Shown: positions 43,963 through 52,648, numbered from the stretch's first letter. The stretch is 64,000 nucleotides of DNA from Lysinibacillus fusiformis (GCF_007362955.1 NZ_CP041696.1:2852001-2916000), one strand, 5' to 3'. Made by a program: numbers and translations. Notes: a model not told the origin generated them from the sequence alone.

Positions 43963-44580
43963 TTATTTTGAAGCTTCAACTTTCATTCCATTTAATACAA
44001 CTGCTGTAAATTGTGCCATCTCCGCTACTAAATCAAAATCTTCATTATGAATTAACCAATCATACACATTTGCGCGCATACAACGCTGTATAATGGTTTG
44101 CATTTGTGTCGCTTGGAAGTCTTGACGAAACTCCCCAAGTTTAATGCCTTCTTCAATATAAATATTAAGGATTTGGAAAATTTTACGCTGATGACTAATT
44201 AAATAATGGTCTTTTTCCACTTGGTTGGTCATTGCAGCAGTATATACTGTCCGCAATAAATCTTTTCCAACAACATTTGATAAATATAGCATTTGTTCTC
44301 TGTAAAGCAAAAGTATTTTTTCGCTTGCAGGCAAATGGCCTTCAATATTTTTCTCCACGGTGCTATAAAAACTATCAAGCTCTTTAAATTTTTCTAAAAT
44401 AACATCGTATTTAGAAGGAAAGTGTGTATAGAATGTCCCTTTTGATACATTACATGCCTTTGTAATCTGTTCAACTGATACATGCTCAAATCCATGTTTA
44501 TTAAATAAATCGAGCGATGTTTTTAGTAATTTTTCCCGCGTTTCCAATGCTTTTCTTTGGCGAGCTGTTAATGAATTCAT
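43963..44580 (-). CDS. TetR-family transcriptional regulator
   Basis: The 205-aa protein has an N-terminal helix-turn-helix (about 10-58: TREKLLKTSLDLFNKHGFEH, VEQITKACNVSKGTFYTHFP) and a ligand-binding C-terminal domain. It is divergent from the catabolic operon starting at 44821, and a perfect 25-bp palindrome lies between them. A ligand from that pathway (for example an acyl-CoA) is a likely inducer; this is inference. GGAGGAAAAGGAG precedes the ATG. Confidence 0.9.
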   Translation of the reverse strand: MNSLTARQRKALETREKLLKTSLDLFNKHGFEHVSVEQITKACNVSKGTFYTHFPSKYDVILEKFKELDSFYSTVEKNIEGHLPASEKILLLYREQMLYLSNVVGKDLLRTVYTAAMTNQVEKDHYLISHQRKIFQILNIYIEEGIKLGEFRQDFQATQMQTIIQRCMRANVYDWLIHNEDFDLVAEMAQFTAVVLNGMKVEASK

Positions 44581-44654
44581 ACTCCTTTTCCTCCAAATAT
44601 AGATATACTATAATAATTTTCATGTTATTTTTTCTGAAAATAGAAAATTTTTAA

Positions 44655-44684
44655 TTGACGAGATAGATTGAGTTTGATTATGAT
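44655..44684 (+). promoter_or_regulatory. Promoter of the mmsB-mmsA operon
   Basis: TTGACG (44655-44660), an 18-base spacer and TATGAT (44679-44684). Confidence 0.6.
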
Positions 44685-44696
44685 TTAAATGACAGT

Positions 44697-44721
44697 TGAC
44701 CGCAGTCAATGACTGCGGTCA
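44697..44721. promoter_or_regulatory. Perfect 12-1-12 palindrome, probable TetR-protein operator
   Basis: TGACCGCAGTCA (44697-44708), a central A and TGACTGCGGTCA (44710-44721) are exact complements. The site starts about 12 bases after the -10 box, over the predicted start of transcription, the best position for a repressor of the operon. Confidence 0.75.
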
Positions 44722-44820
44722 TCCAATGTATCTCGTTATTAATGTTACGACAAAAAAATAAAGTTGGCTAGTGTATCATCCAGCTTAATTTGCGAATTTT
44801 TAAGAAACGGGGGAAGTCTA

Positions 44821-45714
44821 ATGAAAGAAAGATTAGGGTTTATCGGCCTAGGGAATATGGGTTTACCAATGTCGATAAATTTACTACGTGCAGGTTATGA
44901 GGTGTATGGTTACGACACAAATACTAAAGCAATGGAGCAATTCATTGCAGAAGGTGGAGTCGGTCTAGCAACTTCACAGGATGTCGTTAAACAAAGTGGT
45001 GTTATTATGACTAGCCTGCCGACACCGCAAGTAGTCGAGCGTGTATACAAAGCAGAAGATGGGATTTTACAACATGCAAAGCAAGGAAGTTTACTGATAG
45101 ACTTCAGTACTGTAAATCCACAATTAAATGATTCGCTACATAAAGAAGCGCAATCATTAGGGTTACGCTACCTTGGGGCACCTGTAAGTGGGGGCGTCAT
45201 TGGTGCTATTCATGCAACGTTAACAATAATGGTAGGTGGAGAACAAGAAGCTTATCAAAGTGGGTCTGGAATTTTCGGAATAGTTGGAAAGAATATTTAT
45301 CACCTTGGTACTTCTCCGAGCATCGGTACCCGCATTAAATTGCTGAATAATTTAATGATCGGATTCTATACTGAGGCAGTAGCAGAAACAATCGTTTTAG
45401 AGGAAGCTATGGGTATCAAGTCCGATATGCTCTATGAAGTGTTAAGTAATAGCTATGGTCAAAGTCGTATTTATGAACGCAATTACTTGGAATATATGAA
45501 AAATGAAAACTATCAACCTGGTTTCTCAACAAATCTTTTATTAAAAGATTTGAAGTTAGTCAAAACCATGGCAGATGAAGCAGGCGTTCCGCTTCGTATT
45601 GGTGAACAATTAGTGAATCTTTACAGTGATCTATCAACAGAGGGCTATGGAGAAAACGATATGTCAGCTGCTTATTTAAGTTTAAAAGAAAAATGTAAAA
45701 TCAAACAACTTTAA
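44821..45714 (+). CDS. 3-hydroxyisobutyrate dehydrogenase-family oxidoreductase
   Basis: The 297-aa protein has LGFIGLGNMGLPMS (NAD loop), GAPVSGGVIGAIHATLTIMV and the Lys segment IKLLNNLMIG. In the valine pathway such enzymes give methylmalonate semialdehyde, the substrate of the next gene product (15 bases downstream), so 3-hydroxyisobutyrate or 3-hydroxypropionate is the likely substrate. ATG 44821 has GGGGGAAG upstream; an in-frame earlier start has none. Confidence 0.88.
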   Translation: MKERLGFIGLGNMGLPMSINLLRAGYEVYGYDTNTKAMEQFIAEGGVGLATSQDVVKQSGVIMTSLPTPQVVERVYKAEDGILQHAKQGSLLIDFSTVNPQLNDSLHKEAQSLGLRYLGAPVSGGVIGAIHATLTIMVGGEQEAYQSGSGIFGIVGKNIYHLGTSPSIGTRIKLLNNLMIGFYTEAVAETIVLEEAMGIKSDMLYEVLSNSYGQSRIYERNYLEYMKNENYQPGFSTNLLLKDLKLVKTMADEAGVPLRIGEQLVNLYSDLSTEGYGENDMSAAYLSLKEKCKIKQL

Positions 45715-45728
45715 AGGGGGACAATAAT

Positions 45729-47249
45729 ATGACAACAGCACAAGAAGTTAAAACATTAAGTCATTTCATCGGTGGTGAAATGACTGAGGGGAAAAGTGGT
45801 CGTTACGGTTCGGTATATAATCCAACAACAGGTGAGATTATCGCAAAAGTACCACTAGCAAGCGTAGAAGAGACACGTGGGGCCATTGCAAAAGCACAGA
45901 CAGTATTCCCAAAATGGCGGGATACATCAGTTTCTAAACGTACGGAAATCGTATTAAAATTCCGAAATTTGATCACTGAAAATATGGATGAATTATTACA
46001 AATTATTTGTAGAGAAAGCGGTAAAACAGTAGAAGATGCGAAAGGTGAGATTACACGAGGACTTGAATCTGTGGACTTAGCAATCGGGGCACCTCATTTA
46101 GTAAAGGGTGAGTACTCTGTAGATGTTGGTGGTCAAATAAACGCCTATTCAGCTAAATATCCACTAGGGGTTGTAGCAGCTATTTCACCATTTAACTTCC
46201 CGATTATGGTGCCATTAGCGCAAACAAGTATGGCAATTGCTGTAGGGAATGCTGTTGTTTTAAAAGCTTCTGAACGTGTACCAATGACCTCATTATATGT
46301 GAGCGAATTATGGAAAAAGGCAGGCTTACCAGCTGGCATTTGGACAGTTGTAAACGGTGATAAAGATGCAGTAAATGAAATTTTAGAAAACCCATCCGTA
46401 CAAGCAATTTCTTTTGTAGGATCGACACCGGTGGCTAAGTACATTTATGAAACAGGTTCAAAATACGGTAAACGTGTTACTGCGCTTGGTGGTGGTAAAA
46501 ACAATATGGTCGTAATGCCCGATGCAGATCTTGAACAAGTAGCCAACGCATTTATTGGTGCTGCTTACGGTGCAGCTTCTCAACGTTGTATGGCAATATC
46601 TACAATTATGCCTGTTGGGCAAGGCACTGCAGACCGTCTTGTTGGTATTCTAAAGGATAAAATTTCTGCATTAAAAGTGGGTTCATATACGGAGCCTGAT
46701 ACTGATTTTGGACCAGTGATTTCCCAACAATCCAAAGATGCGATTTTAGCGGCAATTGATCGCGGAGAGTCAGAAGGTGCAACTGTTGTATGTGACGGTC
46801 GTGACTTAGATATTGTCAAAGAATCAAAAGGATTTTTTGTCGGTCCAACATTACTGGATAATGTGAAACCAGGTATGGAGATTTATGAACAAGAAGTGTT
46901 TGGTCCAGCTCGTAATATTGTACGTGTCGATTCATTGGATGAAGCGATTGAACTAATCAATCAGCATGAACTTGGAAATGGTGTGACAATCTTCACAAAC
47001 GATGGCTTTGCGGCTCGTAAATTCACTACTGAAATTGATGTTGGAATGGTTGGCGTAAATGTACCAATTCCGATTCCAGTGGGTTATCACAACTTTGCTG
47101 GATTTAAAGGGTCTCGTTTTGGCGAAGGTCATATGTTTGGTCCAGACCAAGCACGATTCTTTACAAAAACGAAAACCGTTTCCGAACGCTGGATGACAAG
47201 TAATGCATCCACTTCATCAACATTTGCATTCCCAAGTAATAACGACTAA
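45729..47249 (+). CDS. mmsA: CoA-acylating methylmalonate-semialdehyde dehydrogenase
   Basis: The 506-aa aldehyde dehydrogenase has FIGGEMTEGKSGRYGSVYNP, ISPFNFPIMVPLAQTSMAI, FVGSTPVAKYIYETG and the catalytic Cys in AASQRCMAIST (about 287). The catalytic Glu of hydrolytic aldehyde dehydrogenases is replaced (the position reads ALGGGKN), as in MMSDH/IolA enzymes that form propionyl-CoA or acetyl-CoA. It follows the HIBADH-type gene by 14 bases. It could serve valine, beta-alanine or inositol breakdown; no iol genes are near, so valine/3-hydroxyacid use is favoured. Confidence 0.93.
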   Translation: MTTAQEVKTLSHFIGGEMTEGKSGRYGSVYNPTTGEIIAKVPLASVEETRGAIAKAQTVFPKWRDTSVSKRTEIVLKFRNLITENMDELLQIICRESGKTVEDAKGEITRGLESVDLAIGAPHLVKGEYSVDVGGQINAYSAKYPLGVVAAISPFNFPIMVPLAQTSMAIAVGNAVVLKASERVPMTSLYVSELWKKAGLPAGIWTVVNGDKDAVNEILENPSVQAISFVGSTPVAKYIYETGSKYGKRVTALGGGKNNMVVMPDADLEQVANAFIGAAYGAASQRCMAISTIMPVGQGTADRLVGILKDKISALKVGSYTEPDTDFGPVISQQSKDAILAAIDRGESEGATVVCDGRDLDIVKESKGFFVGPTLLDNVKPGMEIYEQEVFGPARNIVRVDSLDEAIELINQHELGNGVTIFTNDGFAARKFTTEIDVGMVGVNVPIPIPVGYHNFAGFKGSRFGEGHMFGPDQARFFTKTKTVSERWMTSNASTSSTFAFPSNND

Positions 47250-47261
47250 CTAATAGAAGAA

Positions 47262-47297
47262 GCTGTAACTCTTAAATCAATGAGTACAGCTTTTTTT
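47262..47297 (+). terminator. Terminator after mmsA
   Basis: AAGCTGTA and TACAGCTT arms with inner CTC..GAG, then seven T. It splits the operon, so bdhA may have weaker or separate expression. Confidence 0.7.
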
Positions 47298-47385
47298 CAA
47301 AGGCTATTTTAAGCTTGGATGTTCCATCATTATTCCTATCGTTGGTACGATTATTGCAATACTACTATTTTCACTTGGTATGTAG
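47296..47385 (+). pseudogene. C-terminal tail of a lost membrane transporter
   Basis: The frame reads FKGYFKLGCSIIIPIVGTII and continues AILLFSLGM to a TAG at 47383. It has the look of the last helix of a polytopic permease, with a basic entry and hydrophobic run. There is no start and no upstream part. It overlaps the T tract of the terminator by two bases and ends at the ribosome site of bdhA. Confidence 0.4.
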
Positions 47386-47397
47386 GAGGGACAAAAT

Positions 47398-48159
47398 GTG
47401 AATGGAAAAACAGTGTTTATTACCGGCGCAGCACGTGGAATAGGGTTATCGTTAGCACAAGCTTTTGCTGAGCAAGGAGCTAATGTTGTGATGACGGATA
47501 TAAATGAAGAACGCTTGACCGAGGCAGTTGGACAAAATCCTCGATTAACTGCATATACATGTGATGTAACTGATGAACAGAAGATACGTGAAGCTATAGA
47601 CTTTACCATACAAAAATTCGCGACCATAGATATTTTAGTGAATAATGCAGGATTCCAACATGTTTCTTACATCGAGGATTTCTCGACAGATACATTTGAA
47701 TTAATGCAAAAAGTAATGCTTACTGCCCCATTTGTCACGATGAAATATGCCCTGCCATATATGAAGAAAAATAAATTTGGCCGCATTATTAATATGGCGT
47801 CCATTAACGGAGTTATTGGTTTTGCAGGGAAGGCAGGGTACAATGCAGCCAAACATGGGGTAATAGGTTTAACGAAAGTGGCCGCGCTTGAGGTAGCAAA
47901 TGAAGGCATTACTGTAAATGCCATTTGTCCGGGGTATGTTGATACAGAATTGGTCCGTAATCAGTTTACTGATTTAGCTAAGACAAGAGGGATCAAGGTA
48001 GAAGACGTACTTGAGCAAGTACTTTATCCACTAGTTCCACAAAAGCGCTTGTTAGATGTTTCTGAAATTACGGGACTAGCGCTCTATTTAGCGAGTGATG
48101 TGGCACAAGGTTTAACGGGTCAGGCAATTGTATTGGATGGCGGTTACACTGCACAATAG
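47398..48159 (+). CDS. 3-hydroxybutyrate dehydrogenase (SDR family)
   Basis: The 253-aa short-chain dehydrogenase has VFITGAARGIGLSLA, LVNNAGFQHVSYIEDF, the catalytic Ser in NMASINGVIG, Tyr-x-x-x-Lys in GYNAAKHGVIG and the D-3-hydroxybutyrate dehydrogenase loop NAICPGYVDTELVRNQ. It interconverts 3-hydroxybutyrate and acetoacetate. The GTG start has AGGAGGG 9 bases upstream. The iron alcohol dehydrogenase gene starts 17 bases later. Confidence 0.85.
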   Translation: MNGKTVFITGAARGIGLSLAQAFAEQGANVVMTDINEERLTEAVGQNPRLTAYTCDVTDEQKIREAIDFTIQKFATIDILVNNAGFQHVSYIEDFSTDTFELMQKVMLTAPFVTMKYALPYMKKNKFGRIINMASINGVIGFAGKAGYNAAKHGVIGLTKVAALEVANEGITVNAICPGYVDTELVRNQFTDLAKTRGIKVEDVLEQVLYPLVPQKRLLDVSEITGLALYLASDVAQGLTGQAIVLDGGYTAQ

Positions 48160-48175
48160 GTAAGGGGGAGACGTT

Positions 48176-49360
48176 ATGATTCAAACTAAAACAATTTTCA
48201 CAGTAAATTCTCCAGGAACGATGATTTATGGGCGAGATGCTTTTGAAAAAGTAGGGGTAAATGCAAAAAAATTAGGGACGAGAGCATTGATTGTCAGCGA
48301 TCCAATTATGGATAGCTTAGGATTTGTCAATCAGTGCAACTCTTTATTAAAAACGCAAGGATTGGAAGCGGTTTCGTATATAGGGGTATCATCTGAGCCA
48401 ATTGATTCGTTTGTAACAGAAGGGCTTGAGCTTTTGCAAGCACAGGAATGTGATGTCATCATTTCTCTAGGTGGTGGAAGCTGCATTGATACAGCGAAAG
48501 CCATTGCAGTGGTTGCGACAAATGGTGGCTATATTGGCGACTATATGAAAATGCAAAAGCTTGCTGATAAAACACCGATTCCACATATCGCCATACCAAC
48601 AACTGCCGGTACAGGATCTGAGGCAACGGATGTAACGGTCATTACAAACACGTCGAATGAAGTAAAAATGATGATTAAGCAACCAGCATTTATGCCAACT
48701 ATTGCAATTGTCGATCCTATTTTAACAATCACTTCACCACAAGCAATAACAGCGGCAACTGGCGTTGATGCATTGAGTCATGCAATTGAAAGTTATTTAT
48801 CTCGCTTAGCACATCCATATTCTAATGTACTTGCGCTATCAGCGATGGAGTTAATCGTCAATAACATACTGAAAGTTTATGAGCATGGGGACGATATTGA
48901 TGCCCGTGAGGCCATGTCACTTGGTTCCATGCAAGCAGGCCTATCGTTCTCAAATGCTTCTGTTGCCTTAGTTCACGGCATGTCTCGTCCGATAGGGGCG
49001 CTATTCCACGTTCCTCACGGTATATCTAATGCGATGTTACTACCAGCAGTCTTAGAATACTCAAAAGATGCCTGTGTAGATCGATTAGCAGACCTTGGAA
49101 AATTTTTTAATAAAGAAGGACAGTATTTCACGCCAGAAGAACTTGCGGATTTAGCGATTGTTTCGATAAAGGAAATGTGTAAAATAATGAATATTGGTAA
49201 TTTACAACAATGGGGTATTGAAAAAGATGCCTTTTATGAGGCCATTCCAAAAATGGCTGCAGATGCAATTGCAAGTGGTAGCCCTGCTAATAATCCGAAA
49301 GTGCCAACGCATGAGGAATTAATAGAGCTCTATAAAATTGCTTACCATTATGAATTTTAG
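48176..49360 (+). CDS. Iron-containing alcohol dehydrogenase
   Basis: The 394-aa protein has a Rossmann-like N-terminal part with SLGGGSCIDTAKAIA and the metal-binding Asp/His set in ATGVDALSHAIESYLS, VHGMSRPIGALFHVPHGISN. It oxidises or reduces a short alcohol, 4-hydroxybutyrate or lactaldehyde; the exact substrate cannot be read. It ends the catabolic cluster. AAGGGGG precedes the ATG. Confidence 0.92.
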   Translation: MIQTKTIFTVNSPGTMIYGRDAFEKVGVNAKKLGTRALIVSDPIMDSLGFVNQCNSLLKTQGLEAVSYIGVSSEPIDSFVTEGLELLQAQECDVIISLGGGSCIDTAKAIAVVATNGGYIGDYMKMQKLADKTPIPHIAIPTTAGTGSEATDVTVITNTSNEVKMMIKQPAFMPTIAIVDPILTITSPQAITAATGVDALSHAIESYLSRLAHPYSNVLALSAMELIVNNILKVYEHGDDIDAREAMSLGSMQAGLSFSNASVALVHGMSRPIGALFHVPHGISNAMLLPAVLEYSKDACVDRLADLGKFFNKEGQYFTPEELADLAIVSIKEMCKIMNIGNLQQWGIEKDAFYEAIPKMAADAIASGSPANNPKVPTHEELIELYKIAYHYEF

Positions 49361-49373
49361 AGCGTTTTACATG

Positions 49374-49416
49374 ACGAGATATTCGATGATTGAATCATTG
49401 AATATCTCGTTTTTTC
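49374..49416 (+). terminator. Terminator after the iron alcohol dehydrogenase gene
   Basis: ACGAGATATTC (49374-49384) is perfectly complementary to 49400-49410 and is followed by T to 49416. Confidence 0.85.
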
Positions 49417-49475
49417 TTATTGTTTTTTGGTTCATCACCAAAAGATGTGGTTGATATTTTAAAATGTCATATAAG

Positions 49476-49655
49476 TTGGCTGGAGCGGGCCAGTGTGACT
49501 CCTAGGGGATTATGCTCCTGGAGCGAGCAACATAGAGGAATGAAGGCTAAAAGCATCACGTCCTGTGATAAAGCCTTCGTGACCAACATCCTATTGCCCC
49601 AAACGGCTCATCGGGCTCCCCCAGGAAAGCACAATGGCAGAGCAGAAGTCAATCA
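49476..49655. repeat. Folded intergenic repeat of the Bacillaceae type
   Basis: The element begins TTGGCTGGAGCGG and ends AGCAGAAGTCAATCA. Inside are complementary blocks such as GACTCCTAGGGG with CTCCCCCAGGA, and ACTCCTAGG with CTCCTGGAG. Many Bacillaceae genomes contain long folded intergenic repeats with this frame (TTGATTGGAGCG... ...AGCGGAAATCAA). The GC content is higher than around it. Open frames inside are not genes. Confidence 0.55.
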
Positions 49656-49750
49656 CAAGTTATGGTGAAGCGCGCCTGTTTTTAAAAAAACAAAAATGGG
49701 ATTTTGTAGAATTAATATGACATTTTCGAGAAAATATAGTAGAATTTATG

Positions 49751-49764
49751 AATGGGTATTCATT
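49751..49764. promoter_or_regulatory. FadR-type operator before the dienoyl-CoA reductase gene
   Basis: AATGGGTATTCATT fits the core AATGANTANTCATT of the B. subtilis FadR box at all but one fixed base. It lies in a perfect palindrome ATGAATGGGTATTCAT (49748-49763). Twenty bases separate it from the ATG. Confidence 0.6.
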
Positions 49765-49783
49765 TTTACAAAGGGGGAATAGT

Positions 49784-50551
49784 ATGTTGCAGGGGAAAAC
49801 AATACTTATTACTGGTGGCTCAAATGGGATGGGGCTTTATATGGCGAAGCAATTCGTTACAGAAGGGGCAAATGTCGTTATTACAGGCCGCAATGAAGAG
49901 CGTTTGATAGAAGCTAAAGAATATATATTAACGGCAGGCACAACAATCGAAACATTCCAAATGGATGTACGAGTGCCAGAACATGCAGAAGCAATGGTCG
50001 CATTTGCAGTCGAAAAATTTGGACAAATTGATGGGCTTGTGAATAATGCAGCTGGCAATTTTATAGTGCGAGCAGAGGATTTGACGCCTAACGGTTGGAA
50101 GGCAGTAGTTGATATCGTATTAAATGGGACCTTCTATTGTTCATCAGCAGTTGGTAAGTATTGGATTCAGAATAAAATAAATGGTTCTATTCTTAATATG
50201 GTTGCAACCTATGCGTGGAATGCAGGCGCTGGCGTTATCCATTCAGCAGCAGCGAAAGCCGGGGTATTATCATTGACAAGAACGTTAGCGGTTGAATGGG
50301 GCAAACAATATGGAATTCGTGTTAATGCAATCGCTCCAGGTCCAATAGAGCGCACAGGTGGTGCGGGCAAATTATGGGAGTCGGAAGCGGCAGCTGCTCG
50401 TACAATTGATTCTGTACCATTGGGAAGAATTGGGACACCTGAGGAAGTGGCTGATCTCGCAACATTTATGATGTCTGATAAGTCCCGTTATATGAATGGT
50501 GAATGCGTTACACTTGATGGTGGACAATGGCTAAATCAATACCCATTTTAA
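49784..50551 (+). CDS. fadH: 2,4-dienoyl-CoA reductase-like SDR (FadH/YkuF type)
   Basis: The 255-aa protein has ILITGGSNGMGLYMAKQF, DGLVNNAAGNFIVRAEDL, the catalytic Ser/Tyr-like region MVATYAWNAGAG, and NAIAPGPIERTGGAGKLW. This matches bacillar YkuF/FadH, which reduces 2,4-dienoyl-CoA in beta-oxidation of unsaturated fatty acids. A FadR-like box in front and the neighbours cbpB and ccpC (ykuL and ykuM in B. subtilis) support the assignment. ATG 49784 has AAGGGGG upstream; an ATG at 49748 lies inside the operator. Confidence 0.88.
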   Translation: MLQGKTILITGGSNGMGLYMAKQFVTEGANVVITGRNEERLIEAKEYILTAGTTIETFQMDVRVPEHAEAMVAFAVEKFGQIDGLVNNAAGNFIVRAEDLTPNGWKAVVDIVLNGTFYCSSAVGKYWIQNKINGSILNMVATYAWNAGAGVIHSAAAKAGVLSLTRTLAVEWGKQYGIRVNAIAPGPIERTGGAGKLWESEAAAARTIDSVPLGRIGTPEEVADLATFMMSDKSRYMNGECVTLDGGQWLNQYPF

Positions 50552-50621
50552 TCAATAAATTTTTTGCATAATGAAGAGCTGGGTTGACGCATACTAAGGA
50601 TAAAGAAAGGAGTCTTGCCTT

Positions 50622-50861
50622 ATGGGTATGTGGTTAATACCAGCTCTTATTGCGATAACCATCATTTCTGTCATTTCCTTCGTTTCCACTTTACGTATTG
50701 CCAAAATGACAACGGAACGAAAATCAGAAAAAGATACACCAATTTCAGAAACTGTTGAAGAATATGCAACAATGCTGAATCCAATTGTTTGGGTGTATGC
50801 TATCTTCTTACTTTTTTTAGGCATTGTTATCTTTTACTATTGGAGTCAGGCAGGGTATTAA
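50622..50861 (+). CDS. Small membrane protein, 79 aa
   Basis: Two membrane helices (about 3-22, LIPALIAITIISVISFVSTL, and about 57-72, WVYAIFLLFLGIVIFYYW) flank a charged middle TTERKSEKDTPISETVEEYA. I do not recognise the family. The ATG has AAAGGAG upstream. It may be co-transcribed with fadH. Confidence 0.75.
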   Translation: MGMWLIPALIAITIISVISFVSTLRIAKMTTERKSEKDTPISETVEEYATMLNPIVWVYAIFLLFLGIVIFYYWSQAGY

Positions 50862-50880
50862 AAGTATGATTTAAAGCGAC

Positions 50881-50917
50881 AGTATCAAATTTGCGTGAGC
50901 GAATTTGATACTTAGTT
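50881..50917 (+). terminator. Terminator after the small membrane protein gene
   Basis: AGTATCAAATTTGC (50881-50894) pairs with GCGAATTTGATACT (50899-50912), with one G-U pair; the T run is short. Confidence 0.65.
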
Positions 50918-51057
50918 TTGTTCAAAATGCTAAAAAAATTCATCGTTCTTCAAAAACTCTTCTCGACCTTGTCGTGGTCATATCAGGAAAATTTATGATA
51001 TGATAAAAGGGAAGCATCCTGTTCTGCAAAGCAAGGACAGAAAAGGAGAAGAAGTTC

Positions 51058-51501
51058 ATGATTTCAACTAACAGCAAAGACTTATTAGCAATGCCAATTA
51101 GTGAATTTGTTATTTCATCCGAAAAGGTTGCACATGTACAAATTGGGAATAGTGCCGAACATGCACTCCTTGTACTGACACGTACAGGGTATTCTTCAAT
51201 ACCTGTATTAGATTTGAAATATCGACTTCAAGGGTTACTCAGTATGAAAATGATTACAGAAGCAATTTTAGGGCTCGAACATATTGAATATGAAAAATTA
51301 CCTGATATAAAAGTTGATACGATAATGGATAAAAACATAGCTGTTATCAAGCTGAAAGATACATTTCAACGTGCATTAGATTTAGTCATAAATCATGCCT
51401 TTTTATGTGTAGTGGACGAAGAAGGTACTTTCGCAGGAATTTTAACGAGACGTGTTATATTAAAACAGTTAAAAAAATATATTTATAAAACAGAAAAGTA
51501 G
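51058..51501 (+). CDS. cbpB: c-di-AMP-binding CBS protein CbpB (DarB/YkuL)
   Basis: The 147-aa protein consists of two CBS domains, with VQIGNSAEHALLVLTRTGYS, SIPVLDLKYRLQGLLSMKMI and VVDEEGTFAGILTRRVILKQ. In B. subtilis and Listeria it binds c-di-AMP and, when free of it, stimulates Rel to make (p)ppGpp. The order cbpB-ccpC is kept from B. subtilis ykuL-ykuM. ATG has AAAGGAG upstream. Confidence 0.9.
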   Translation: MISTNSKDLLAMPISEFVISSEKVAHVQIGNSAEHALLVLTRTGYSSIPVLDLKYRLQGLLSMKMITEAILGLEHIEYEKLPDIKVDTIMDKNIAVIKLKDTFQRALDLVINHAFLCVVDEEGTFAGILTRRVILKQLKKYIYKTEK

Positions 51502-51508
51502 TTTAAGA

Positions 51509-51541
51509 GGGGACTCAGGTGCAAATCGTGAGGCCCCCTTT
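51509..51541 (+). terminator. Weak hairpin between cbpB and ccpC
   Basis: GGGGACTCA pairs with TGAGGCCCC with one mismatch; the following T run is short. Confidence 0.45.
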
Positions 51542-51569
51542 GCTTGTATATTGGAGGTTTAGGTAATTG

Positions 51570-52457
51570 ATGGCAACGGAAGCAGAAATATTGAAAATTT
51601 TAGCGGAGGAACGCAATATGCGAAAAGCAGCCGAGCGGTTGTTTTTATCGCAGCCAGCGCTTTCTCAACGGTTGCAATCGATTGAAAAAGAATGGGGTGC
51701 ACAGCTTTTTATTCGTTCGCAGAAGGGACTTACTGCGACACCAGCAGGAGAACTAGTTATCGCTTATGCGATTGATATGCTCGCTAAAAAAGAAGAAATT
51801 TTTGAAACGATTCAATCATTAACAACAAAAGTAAACGGGACACTCAAAATTGCTTGTGCTTCAATTGTTGGGCAAAATTGGCTGCCTAAAATATTAAAGG
51901 ATTTTGTGACCAAATATCCTGAAGCAAAAATTTCGCTTATGACCGGCTGGAGCTCGGAAATTGTGAAAGCATTGTATGAGGGTGAGGCGCATATTGGCAT
52001 TGTACGCGGGCAGGTCGATTGGAAGGGGGAAAAGATACATCTTTTCCGTGACACCCTTTACTTAGTAGATCAAGAATTGAAAACCATTGAAGATGTGCTT
52101 ACGACAAATCGACCATTTATTCAATTCAAAAGTGACTCGAATTATTATCAGGAAATTCAACAATGGTGGCAACGACATTTTGCATCTAATCCGAGACGAC
52201 AAATTTTGGTGGATCAAATTGAGACATGTAAACAGATGGCGTTAAATGGAATTGGCTATGCAATTCTTCCTTCCATTACATTAAATGAGCATGATGGCAT
52301 CAATAAAATTGCGCTCACTAACAATGAAAAAGAATTTGGTTTAACACGTGATACATGGTTAATAGGCTACGAATCTTCTTTTGAGCTGCGTCAGGTAGAG
52401 GCTTTTGTAGAAGTCGTACAAGACCATGCGCGTTGCTTATTTGATTATACAAAATAG
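51570..52457 (+). CDS. ccpC: LysR-family regulator CcpC
   Basis: The 295-aa LysR protein has the helix-turn-helix NMRKAAERLFLSQPALSQRL and a ligand domain with GQNWLPKILKDFVTKYPEAK, ISLMTGWSSEIVKALYEGEA and IETCKQMALNGIGYAILPS. These segments match B. subtilis CcpC, which senses citrate and represses citB and citZ. The ATG at 51570 lies after GGAGG; TTG 51567 directly before it is possible. cbpB upstream matches the ykuL-ykuM order. Confidence 0.93.
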   Translation: MATEAEILKILAEERNMRKAAERLFLSQPALSQRLQSIEKEWGAQLFIRSQKGLTATPAGELVIAYAIDMLAKKEEIFETIQSLTTKVNGTLKIACASIVGQNWLPKILKDFVTKYPEAKISLMTGWSSEIVKALYEGEAHIGIVRGQVDWKGEKIHLFRDTLYLVDQELKTIEDVLTTNRPFIQFKSDSNYYQEIQQWWQRHFASNPRRQILVDQIETCKQMALNGIGYAILPSITLNEHDGINKIALTNNEKEFGLTRDTWLIGYESSFELRQVEAFVEVVQDHARCLFDYTK

Positions 52458-52473
52458 GACATAGCTGAGCGGG

Positions 52474-52520
52474 GCAGCCCCAAGTGATTTATGCATCACT
52501 TTTGGGATTGCCCTTTTTCT
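52474..52520 (+). terminator. Terminator after ccpC
   Basis: GGGGCAGCCCCAAGTGAT pairs with ATCACTTTTGGGATTGCCC with mismatches, then T. Confidence 0.7.
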
Positions 52521-52648
52521 TGTTGACTTATTTAAATCTTAAGAGTTTATGAATATTCATGAAGATATCATAAGAAATGGAACAAAATGCAATTTAAATC
52601 GTATAATTATGTAATCATCGATATGTTAAGTAAAAGGGGTTGAGCTTT

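Noticed and set aside
49420..49668. An 82-codon open frame downstream of the iron alcohol dehydrogenase
   Set aside because: It runs through the folded intergenic repeat, has no ribosome site and no protein-like pattern.
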